A stretch of DNA of 23,132 nt from NCBI GenBank assembly GCA_900759445.1, contig CAAEVH010000003.1:1-23132 (forward strand). The letters run 5' to 3'. The notes under the pieces are model-generated. The model saw only the letters and a list, made by a program, of their open reading frames with translations, had not been told where the DNA came from and ran no database searches. Each line of letters starts with the position of its first letter. The stretch's first letter is position 1. Below, piece by piece: positions 8,826-15,913 of this stretch. The DNA is from an uncultured Raoultella sp. (GTDB lineage: Bacteria > Pseudomonadota > Gammaproteobacteria > Enterobacterales > Enterobacteriaceae). The position numbers were made by a program, and so were the translations under genes.

Positions 8826-9099
8826 ACTGACACCCTTACATTGCGCAAAAAAAGGGACACGCGTAACAGCGGCGAATCCTGTAGTTATCCTTTTAGTTTA
8901 GCAAAAGCGCTAAAGACAGATTTTCGCTTTTGTGTCCCCCGAATAAACAGAATGAATGGTTTGATCAAAGGAGCAGCCAAAAAATTGCCAGAAAATGTAA
9001 ACAGTGCGCATAAATGCGCATATTGCCTCTCGACGGCGGTGTTTCCGCTGCCTATTATTTATGGCTGTGTCGTTTGGTTAATATTCAGAGGGGAGTAAG

Positions 9100-9366
9100 A
9101 TGCGCGCAGCGTTTTGGGTAGGGTGTGCCGCGTTATTATTATCGGCTTGTAGTAGTGAACCTGTTCAGCAGGCAACCGCCGCGCATGTCGCACCGGGGAT
9201 GAAGGCCGCAATGTCCAGTTCTGGAGAAGCTAATTGCGCCATGATTGGTGGTTCGCTCTCCGTTGCCCGTCAGCTGGATGGTTCAGCTATCGGAATGTGT
9301 GCGTTACCCAACGGCAAACGCTGTAGTGAGCAGTCGCTTGCCGCCGGAAGCTGTGGCAACTATTAA
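9100..9366 (+). CDS. ydbJ: DUF333 lipoprotein YdbJ
   Basis: An 88-residue putative lipoprotein. The N-terminal signal ends in the lipobox LSAC (residues 14-17), with Cys17 as the predicted lipidated residue, followed by Ser-Ser, which favours outer-membrane sorting. The C-terminal half is a DUF333 domain with the pattern CAMIGGS, IGMCALPNGKRC and GSC; its cysteines probably form disulfides in the periplasm. The family's function is unknown. The ribosome binding site GGGGAG lies just before the ATG. The gene is divergent from nifJ and converges on hslJ with only 13 bases between the stop codons. In E. coli the ydbJ-hslJ pair sits in the same place. Confidence 0.85.
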   Translation: MRAAFWVGCAALLLSACSSEPVQQATAAHVAPGMKAAMSSSGEANCAMIGGSLSVARQLDGSAIGMCALPNGKRCSEQSLAAGSCGNY

Positions 9367-9379
9367 GCCACCGCGTTTC

Positions 9380-9799
9380 CTACATTAAATCCGCGAGTTT
9401 ATACGTCAGCGTTTGTTCTGCTGTCGCCAGTGTTAACTGGTCAGCAGTCAGATCGACCTGTGCGCCTTGCTTAAACATGTCGCTGACGATCCCGTCGAGC
9501 GCGTTAAGCTGCGGATCGGCGCACATCATGCGGGTCATCGCCATATCTTTAACCTTCAACTCGCCGTCGGACAGTTTGCCCTGACCGTGGAATTGATTAC
9601 ACATCTTTCCCGATACCGTCATGTTTTCGCCAAAACTCAATTCGGGTGGGTTATTAGCGACGGTGACGGCTTTACCATTCACGCTCTGCAAAACGAAGCG
9701 GTGATGCTGCAACTGTTCGCGATTGACGGAAACTTTTCCATTGCTCACACAGCCAGCCATCAGCATGCTGAGCGCAATCAACGTGACAACTTTTTTCAT
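9380..9799 (-). CDS. hslJ: META-domain lipoprotein HslJ
   Basis: A 139-residue lipoprotein with signal MKKVVTLIALSMLMAGC (Cys17 in the lipobox MAGC), then a META domain covering about residues 27-135. Family landmarks are HHRFVLQSVNGK, SGKMCNQFHG and the second half MTRMMCADPQLNALD. E. coli HslJ is heat-inducible and contributes to novobiocin resistance; the mechanism is unknown. The single-gene unit is on the minus strand, 112 bases from the ldhA stop upstream. Its 3' end nearly abuts the convergent ydbJ, and no clear intrinsic terminator separates the two. Confidence 0.93.
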   Translation of the reverse strand: MKKVVTLIALSMLMAGCVSNGKVSVNREQLQHHRFVLQSVNGKAVTVANNPPELSFGENMTVSGKMCNQFHGQGKLSDGELKVKDMAMTRMMCADPQLNALDGIVSDMFKQGAQVDLTADQLTLATAEQTLTYKLADLM

Positions 9800-9879
9800 T
9801 CAATTTCTCTACGTTTGTGACGGGAATACATTCAATATAATAATGATACTGAAGATTTTAGCATCGGTGATTATCTGAA

Positions 9880-9901
9880 AATGCCCCCCTGAATCCAGGG
9901 G
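9880..9901 (-). terminator. Probable terminator of ldhA
   Basis: Minus-strand stem CCCCT/AGGGG (plus-strand arms 9886-9890 and 9897-9901), followed by GGCATTTTC. It lies 10 bases beyond the ldhA stop. The short stem and four-T run make it modest. Confidence 0.55.
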
Positions 9902-9911
9902 AGCACAGGGA

Positions 9912-10901
9912 TTAGAAGAGGGCGTTTGGACAGGTTTCGCCTTTAGAGATCTGTGCCAGATTTTGCAGCGTGGTCTCAGAAATGCTGGTCAATGCTTCGG
10001 CCGTCAGGAACGCCTGGTGACCGGTGAACAGCACGTTATGACAGGCCGACAGGCGGCGGAACACATCATCCTGAATCACGTCATTGGATTTATCTTCAAA
10101 GAACAGGTCGCGTTCGTTTTCATACACGTCCATACCCAGAGAACCAATTTTCTGGTTTTTCAGCGCATCGATAGCGGCTTGTGAATCGATCAATGCCCCG
10201 CGGCTGGTGTTAATAACCATCACGCCATTTTTCATTTGCTCAAAGGCTTCGTGATTGAGCAGGTGATAATTCTCCGGCGTTAACGGACAGTGCAGGGAGA
10301 TGACATCGGACTTCGCGAACAGCGTTTTAAGATCGACATATTCAACGCCTAACTCCAGTGCGGCAGCGCTTGGGTAGGGATCAAACGCCAGCAGGCGCAT
10401 CCCAAAACCTTTCAGGATCCGCAGTGCCGCAATCCCAATCTTACCGGTACCGATCACCCCAGCCGTTTTGCCATACATGGTAAAGCCGGTCAGCCCCTCA
10501 AGGGAGAAGTTGGCATCACGAGTACGCTGATAGGCGCGGTGAATACGGCGATTCAACGTCATCATCATGCCAATCGCATGTTCAGCGACGGCTTCCGGTG
10601 AATAGGCTGGCACACGGACGACCTGCAGGCCGAGTTCTTTTGCCGCGTCGAGATCGACGTTATTGAAGCCGGCGCAACGCAGCGCAATATATTTCACGCC
10701 ATGCTTTTTCAGCTCTTCCAGAACCGGGCGGCTGCCATCGTCGTTGACGAAGATACAGACAGCTTCACAGCCATGGGCTGTTTTGGCTGTTTTCTCCGTC
10801 AGCAGAAAGTCAAAGAATTCAAGTTCAAAACCAAAAGCCTCGTTAACCTGCTGCAGATACTTCTTGTCGTACTGTTTTGTACTATAGATGGCGAGTTTCA
10901 T
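9912..10901 (-). CDS. ldhA: D-lactate dehydrogenase (fermentative, NAD-dependent) LdhA
   Basis: LdhA reduces pyruvate to D-lactate with NADH during fermentation, in the cytoplasm. Its 329 residues match the family. It belongs to the D-isomer 2-hydroxyacid dehydrogenases. The NAD-binding GTGKIG is at residues 151-156, with D174 of AFDP downstream for the NAD ribose. The catalytic residues are R234 (NTSRGALID), E263 (YENERD) and H295 (TGHQ), all present. The ribosome binding site is GGAGAAAG on the minus strand. A -10-like TAAAAT lies in the AT-rich leader upstream (about 10950-10965), but the -35 is weak. The neighbours (pyruvate oxidoreductase, FnrS) share the anaerobic theme, but no operon links them. 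Confidence 0.97.
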   Translation of the reverse strand: MKLAIYSTKQYDKKYLQQVNEAFGFELEFFDFLLTEKTAKTAHGCEAVCIFVNDDGSRPVLEELKKHGVKYIALRCAGFNNVDLDAAKELGLQVVRVPAYSPEAVAEHAIGMMMTLNRRIHRAYQRTRDANFSLEGLTGFTMYGKTAGVIGTGKIGIAALRILKGFGMRLLAFDPYPSAAALELGVEYVDLKTLFAKSDVISLHCPLTPENYHLLNHEAFEQMKNGVMVINTSRGALIDSQAAIDALKNQKIGSLGMDVYENERDLFFEDKSNDVIQDDVFRRLSACHNVLFTGHQAFLTAEALTSISETTLQNLAQISKGETCPNALF

Positions 10902-11155
10902 AAGACTTTCTCCAGTGATTTTGACGTCACATTAATCCAATTCAAATTATTTTACAAAATCTAAAAAGTTATTGATAGTCATAGGCGTAATGAATAATTT
11001 CAGCGCATCTGTTGTTAGTGTGGGCAGGTTACTCAATTTCAACAACTGGATATTTTTCCGTCCAACTCAATACCCGTAATCGATGCAGGTAAAAAGCCAG
11101 CCGAATCACATCCAGACAGCTACGCTTATACAGGTAGCAAATATCGGGAGGGGTC

Positions 11156-11368
11156 ATGTTAACTCACTCTGAAGCAAAGCGATGGGCCACCTTAATGCTT
11201 AAGGCGGCATTATGTGATGGTATGAAACCTGAGGAGATTTCCCGGCAGGTACATCTGGTCTGCGATCATCATGGTAGGGAGTGCCTCGAAGAGCTCATTG
11301 AGGAAATTCTGATAGAAGCTGGTCGTTTAGGACCTAAACATAGCGATGGAGAACTGAGGCCTCATTGA
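11156..11368 (+). CDS. Unrecognised 70-residue protein
   Basis: I do not recognise this protein. It has a good ribosome binding site (GGGAGGGG ending 2 bases before TC-ATG) in the 690-base gap between ldhA and ydbH, which supports real translation. It is strongly charged: a basic N-terminal part, then HGRECLEELIEEILIEAGR (residues 39-57), which should be an acidic amphipathic helix. It has three cysteines (20, 36, 43) and histidines at 4, 33, 38 and 39, but no standard metal motif. There is no signal peptide or membrane segment. A GGCACG/CGTGCC hairpin (11391-11410) lies just downstream, without a U-run. It does not correspond to any E. coli K-12 gene I can place here. It may be a small regulator or an orphan. 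Confidence 0.6.
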   Translation: MLTHSEAKRWATLMLKAALCDGMKPEEISRQVHLVCDHHGRECLEELIEEILIEAGRLGPKHSDGELRPH

Positions 11369-11591
11369 GTCTGAGTTCTTTATATTCCCGACGGCACGTG
11401 TAACAGCGTGCCATATAAAATAACGCACTATCTTATTGAATTGATTATTATTTTATTAATTCTCGTTGATTGATAAATAGTGCATATACTTCATGGGAAT
11501 TTATTCTTAATGTGGGCATATCCTGTTAAACATGCCACAATACTGGCCTAAACCGGCTTAAATTTTCGCTAAATCAGGATATTAACTACCC

Positions 11592-14231
11592 ATGAAGGGT
11601 AAATATAAAGCCGCTCTGGCACTTCTCTTATTATTGATTCTCGTGCCGCTGACGTTGGTCATGACGCTTGGCCTGTGGGTTCCTACGCTGGTGGGCGTCT
11701 GGTTACCTGTTGGCACGCGCATCGCGCTGGATGAGAGTCCACGGTTGACACGGCATGGGCTGCATATCCCGGAACTCCGCTATCTGGTCGATGATTGCCC
11801 GCTAGCGCGCATTACTCAGGCCGATCTTTCCCATCCCAGCCGCTGGTTGCTTAATGTCGGGACAATTGAGCTGGATTCCGCTTGCCTGGCTAAATTACCG
11901 CAGACAGAAGCGTCTCCGGCAGCGCCCAAAACGCTGGCTGAATGGCAATCGATGCTGCCCAATACCTGGATTAACATCGACAAAGTTATTCTCTCCCCCT
12001 GGCAGGAGTGGCAGGGAAAACTGTCTCTTTCGCTAACGCCATCGACCCAGCAACTGCGCTACCAGGGTGAAAAAGTGAAATTTCAGGGGCGTCTGCACGG
12101 GCAAAATCTCACGGTAAATGAGCTGGATATAGCCGCGTTTGAAGGGCAACCGCCGGTAAAACTGGTCGGTGAATTTACCATGCCGCTGGTTCCTGATGGA
12201 CTACCGGTGAGCGGTCATGCGGTTGCTACTCTGAGCTTGCCGCAGGAGCCCTCACTGGTGGACGCCGAACTGGAGTGGCAAGAAAACAGCGGACAACTGA
12301 TCGTCATGGCGCGGGACAATGCCGATCCGTTGCTCGATCTTCCGTGGGAAATAACCCGCCAGCAATTAACCATCAGCGACGGTCGCTGGAACTGGCCTTA
12401 TCAGGGATTCCCGCTCAGCGGGCGGTTGGGCATGAAAGTTGAAAACTGGCAGGCCGGGCTGGAAAATGCGGTGGTGAGCGGGCGTCTGAACATACTGACC
12501 CAAGGCGATGCAGGTAAAGGAAACGCCGTATTAACGCTGGGGCCGGGTAAGCTGGGTGTGGATAGTAGCGACATGCCGTTACAGTTGATAGGCGAGGCGA
12601 AACAGGGGGACCTGATCTTCTACGCCAAATTACCCGCCAGACTCACCGGAAGCCTGAACGACCCGCAGCTGGCTTTCGAGCCAGGAGCGCTGCTGCGTTC
12701 GCGTGGACGGGTGATTGACTCGCTGGATATTGACGAAATTCGCTGGCCGCTGGCGGGCGTAAAAGTAACGCAGCGCGGCGTAGATGGCCGTCTGCAGGCT
12801 ATATTGCGCGCGCATGAAAACCAGATGGGCGGTTTTGAATTGCATCTGGATGGTCTGGCAAATGATTTTCTCCCTGACGCGGGTCGCTGGCAGTGGCGGT
12901 ACTGGGGCAAAGGCAGCTTTACGCCAATGCATGCGCGTTGGGACGTGGCGGGTAAGGGCGAATGGCATGACAACACCCTGAAGCTTTTTGATCTCTCCAC
13001 CGGATTTGACCACCTGCAATACGGCACCATGAAGGTAGAAACCCCACGCTTGGTGATGGACGAGCCGATCGTCTGGGTACGGGATGCCAACAAACCGACT
13101 TTTAGCGGCGCGCTGTCGCTGGACGCAGGGAACACCACCTTTACCGGGGGGAGCGTGTTACCGCCGTCAACCCTGAAGTTCAGCGTGGAAGGTACCGACC
13201 CGACGATTTTCCAGTTTAAAGGCCAGCTTCACGCGGGCGCGATAGGTCCAGTACAGGTAAATGGACGTTGGGACGGGATCCGCCTGCGCGGACAGGCCTG
13301 GTGGCCAAAACAATCGCTCACCGTATTCCAACCGCTCATCCCACCAGACTGGAAAATGAAGCTACGTGAAGGTGAACTGTATGCGCAGGTTGCGTTTTCG
13401 GCTGCCCCGGAACAGGGCTTTGAAGCGGGCGGCCATGGGGTATTAAAAGGCGGTAGCGCCTGGATGCCCGATAACCAAATTAATGGCGTCGATTTTGTGT
13501 TGCCTTTCCGGTTTAGTGAAGGCGCATGGCAACTGGGTACGCGTGGACCTATTTCACTGCGTATTGCGGAAGTGGTGAATCAGGTGACGGTGAAAAATAT
13601 CGCCGCCGATCTACAGGGGGCGTATCCCTGGAGTGAAGACAATCCGTTACTGTTAAGCGATGTCAGCGCCGAACTGCTGGGGGGCAAAGTCATCATGCAA
13701 CAACTGCGGATGCCGCAGCACGATCCGGCATTATTACGGGTGCAGAATATCTCTTCCAGCGAGCTTATCAGCGCGGTTAATCCCAAGCAATTCGCCATGT
13801 CTGGCCCGGTCAGCGGTGCGTTGCCGTTATGGCTGGATAACGAAAAGTGGATCATTAAAGACGGCTGGCTGACCAATCCGGGGCCTATGACGCTGCGTAT
13901 TGATAAAGACACGGCGGATGCCGTCGTCAAAGATAATATGGCAGCCGGTGCGGCCATTAACTGGCTGCGTTATATGGAAATAAGCCATTCCTGGACGAAA
14001 ATAAATTTGGATAATCTCGGTGTCTTAACCATGCAGGCAACCGTAACTGGCAATAGCCGGGTGGATGGCAAAGTGGGGACGGTTAATTTGAATTACACCC
14101 ATGAGGAAAACGTCTTTACGCTATGGCGTAGTTTGCGTTTTGGCGACAATTTACAGGCATGGCTTGAACAAAATGCAGCGCTGCCGGAATCCCATTGCCC
14201 GGAAGGCAAGGAATGTGAGGAACAACAATGA
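11592..14231 (+). CDS. ydbH: AsmA-like intermembrane phospholipid transport protein YdbH
   Basis: YdbH is one of the three partly redundant AsmA-like proteins (with TamB and YhdP) needed for moving phospholipid to the outer membrane. The 879-residue protein has one N-terminal membrane anchor (about residues 7-28, rich in Leu/Ile/Val). A long periplasmic region of beta-strand repeats follows, expected to form a hydrophobic groove, with a C-terminal segment near MEISHSWTKINLDNLG. Full length against E. coli. The start is weakly served: AGGAT is 11 bases before the ATG. The stop overlaps the ynbE start (ATGA), so the two are translationally coupled. A bulged hairpin (11511-11519 with 11532-11539) lies in the leader. 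Confidence 0.95.
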   Translation: MKGKYKAALALLLLLILVPLTLVMTLGLWVPTLVGVWLPVGTRIALDESPRLTRHGLHIPELRYLVDDCPLARITQADLSHPSRWLLNVGTIELDSACLAKLPQTEASPAAPKTLAEWQSMLPNTWINIDKVILSPWQEWQGKLSLSLTPSTQQLRYQGEKVKFQGRLHGQNLTVNELDIAAFEGQPPVKLVGEFTMPLVPDGLPVSGHAVATLSLPQEPSLVDAELEWQENSGQLIVMARDNADPLLDLPWEITRQQLTISDGRWNWPYQGFPLSGRLGMKVENWQAGLENAVVSGRLNILTQGDAGKGNAVLTLGPGKLGVDSSDMPLQLIGEAKQGDLIFYAKLPARLTGSLNDPQLAFEPGALLRSRGRVIDSLDIDEIRWPLAGVKVTQRGVDGRLQAILRAHENQMGGFELHLDGLANDFLPDAGRWQWRYWGKGSFTPMHARWDVAGKGEWHDNTLKLFDLSTGFDHLQYGTMKVETPRLVMDEPIVWVRDANKPTFSGALSLDAGNTTFTGGSVLPPSTLKFSVEGTDPTIFQFKGQLHAGAIGPVQVNGRWDGIRLRGQAWWPKQSLTVFQPLIPPDWKMKLREGELYAQVAFSAAPEQGFEAGGHGVLKGGSAWMPDNQINGVDFVLPFRFSEGAWQLGTRGPISLRIAEVVNQVTVKNIAADLQGAYPWSEDNPLLLSDVSAELLGGKVIMQQLRMPQHDPALLRVQNISSSELISAVNPKQFAMSGPVSGALPLWLDNEKWIIKDGWLTNPGPMTLRIDKDTADAVVKDNMAAGAAINWLRYMEISHSWTKINLDNLGVLTMQATVTGNSRVDGKVGTVNLNYTHEENVFTLWRSLRFGDNLQAWLEQNAALPESHCPEGKECEEQQ

Positions 14232-14419
14232 AAACGATAGCTGCCATGCTGGGTCTGCTGGCTTCATCTCTGCTGATCGGCTGCACACCCAGAATCGAAG
14301 TGGCTGCGCCTAAAGAGCCGATCACTATTAATATGAACGTCAAAATCGAGCATGAGATCCATATCAAAGTCGATAAAGACGTTGAGAGCTTATTAAAATC
14401 GCGCAGCGATTTGTTCTGA
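14228..14419 (+). CDS. ynbE: Outer-membrane lipoprotein YnbE
   Basis: A 63-residue lipoprotein partner of YdbH. In E. coli YnbE multimerises by beta-strand stacking and links to the YdbH C-terminus, so that together they bridge the two membranes. The signal MKTIAAMLGLLASSLLIGC ends in the lipobox LIGC with Cys19. The mature part contains alternating beta-type residues (ITINMNVKIEHEIHIKVDKD). Its ATG overlaps the ydbH stop by 4 bases (ATGA), and ydbL follows 7 bases after its stop. The arrangement is the conserved ydbH-ynbE-ydbL operon. Confidence 0.93.
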   Translation: MKTIAAMLGLLASSLLIGCTPRIEVAAPKEPITINMNVKIEHEIHIKVDKDVESLLKSRSDLF

Positions 14420-14426
14420 GGTCACG

Positions 14427-14750
14427 ATGAAAAAACAGCTTGCAGTGATCCTGGTGGCATTGAGTTTATTCAGTGGCAATGGGTGGGCATTGACCTTGAA
14501 TGAAGCCAGATCCCAGGGGCGGGTGGGCGAAACGCTTAATGGTTATCTGGTGGCATTGCAAACCGACGCCGAAACGCAGGCGCTGGTGAGTGAGATTAAT
14601 AAAGCACGCAGCGCCAGCTATCAGCAACTGGCTGAGAGCAATAACATTCCTCCAGATGAAGTGGCGAAAATGGCCGGACAAAAGCTGGTCGCTCGGGCTA
14701 AACCAGGGGAGTACGTCCAGGGCATCAATGGTAAGTGGTTGAGAAAATAA
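14427..14750 (+). CDS. ydbL: DUF1318 periplasmic protein YdbL
   Basis: A 107-residue secreted protein with a cleavable signal peptide (about residues 1-21, ending GNGWA) and no lipobox cysteine, so it is soluble in the periplasm. The rest is a DUF1318 domain: LNEARSQGRVGETLNGYL, LVSEINKARSASYQQLA, and the C-terminal GEYVQGINGKWLRK. In E. coli it is the third gene of the ydbH operon and is reported to modulate the YdbH-YnbE bridge, perhaps by controlling YnbE multimerisation. GAGG 5 bases before the ATG serves as ribosome binding site. No strong terminator follows, so some transcription may run on to the downstream small ORF. Confidence 0.92.
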   Translation: MKKQLAVILVALSLFSGNGWALTLNEARSQGRVGETLNGYLVALQTDAETQALVSEINKARSASYQQLAESNNIPPDEVAKMAGQKLVARAKPGEYVQGINGKWLRK

Positions 14751-14838
14751 TAAATCTTCTCTGCACACAACCGGAGAGGCACGACGCTGACTTATTCATC
14801 GACATCGCAATAGTTGCCACACGGCATCAAACTGAGGC

Positions 14839-14847
14839 TGATATAGT
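14839..14847 (+). promoter_or_regulatory. Predicted extended -10 element before the Trp-rich ORF
   Basis: TG-A-TATAGT (14839-14847) matches an extended -10. The start would fall near 14854, giving a leader of about 24 bases to the ATG at 14878. No convincing -35 is seen, as is usual for extended -10 promoters. Confidence 0.4.
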
Positions 14848-14877
14848 TCAACACCGGTCGCGTTGCGGAGTGAAATC

Positions 14878-15063
14878 ATGTGGCTTTTCAAGTGGTATGT
14901 CTGGAATCGTTGGATATTCAAGCTGTTAAGCCGGGATGTTGCCGAGCCAGAACAATTTTTGCTGCATTGCTGGGAAGAGAATCTGGCGAAGTGCAGAGAT
15001 TATGCAACCATCTGGCGTGATATTAACCGCATTCACGGCAAACAGGTGCAGGTAAAGAAGTAA
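14878..15063 (+). CDS. Unrecognised tryptophan-rich 61-residue protein
   Basis: I do not recognise this protein. The ATG at 14878 follows GGAG by 7 bases; an in-frame TTG at 14863 is a less likely start. It has six tryptophans in 61 residues (W2, 6, 9, 12, 32, 46). The first 18 residues (MWLFKWYVWNRWIFKLLS) are aromatic and basic, which suggests an amphipathic or membrane-surface helix. The rest is a charged helical region with two cysteines (31, 39) and a basic tail KQVQVKK. It lies between ydbL and azoR, where E. coli K-12 has a large block of other genes. Its own extended -10 and ribosome binding site support expression. Confidence 0.6.
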   Translation: MWLFKWYVWNRWIFKLLSRDVAEPEQFLLHCWEENLAKCRDYATIWRDINRIHGKQVQVKK

Positions 15064-15067
15064 ATGC

Positions 15068-15099
15068 TGGAGAAACCCTCCCACCGGATGGTGAGAGGG
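15068..15099 (-). terminator. Intrinsic terminator of azoR
   Basis: Ten-base arms CCCTCCCACC (15076-15085) and GGTGAGAGGG (15090-15099) pair with one mismatch and a GGAT loop. On the minus strand the stem is followed by TTTCT, which fits the end of azoR. No U-run follows on the plus strand, so it stops the small ORF transcript less well. Confidence 0.7.
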
Positions 15100-15106
15100 G
15101 GAATTA

Positions 15107-15724
<618 letters not shown>

Positions 15725-15913
15725 TTATGTGTTTGAAGGGGGAGTGCCCCGTTGCTTGTTGACACTTTATTCACAATCCTGTCGCAGTGATAGCGCAATA
15801 TATCGAATCCTATGTTCGAAATTATTGAACAACACATGAAAAGCGCTGATGTGGTACTCTATACCTATCATCTAAAAGAGATTTAACCCGGCAGAGCACT
15901 GCCTTTTAACGCT

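Noticed and set aside
8896..8912. SoxS box upstream of nifJ
   Set aside because: Only the half-motif RYYAAAY (minus-strand GCTAAAC) fits; the GCAC half is not at the needed spacing, so the claim is not supported despite known links of this gene to oxidative stress.
8622..9098. 158-residue plus-strand ORF overlapping the nifJ 5' end and the promoter gap
   Set aside because: More than a third is antisense to the highly conserved nifJ N-terminus and the rest runs through a promoter region; no domain is recognisable.
11425..11483. Inverted repeat GCACTAT/ATAGTGC upstream of ydbH
   Set aside because: Seven-base arms 45 bases apart in AT-rich DNA are expected by chance; no other operator features.
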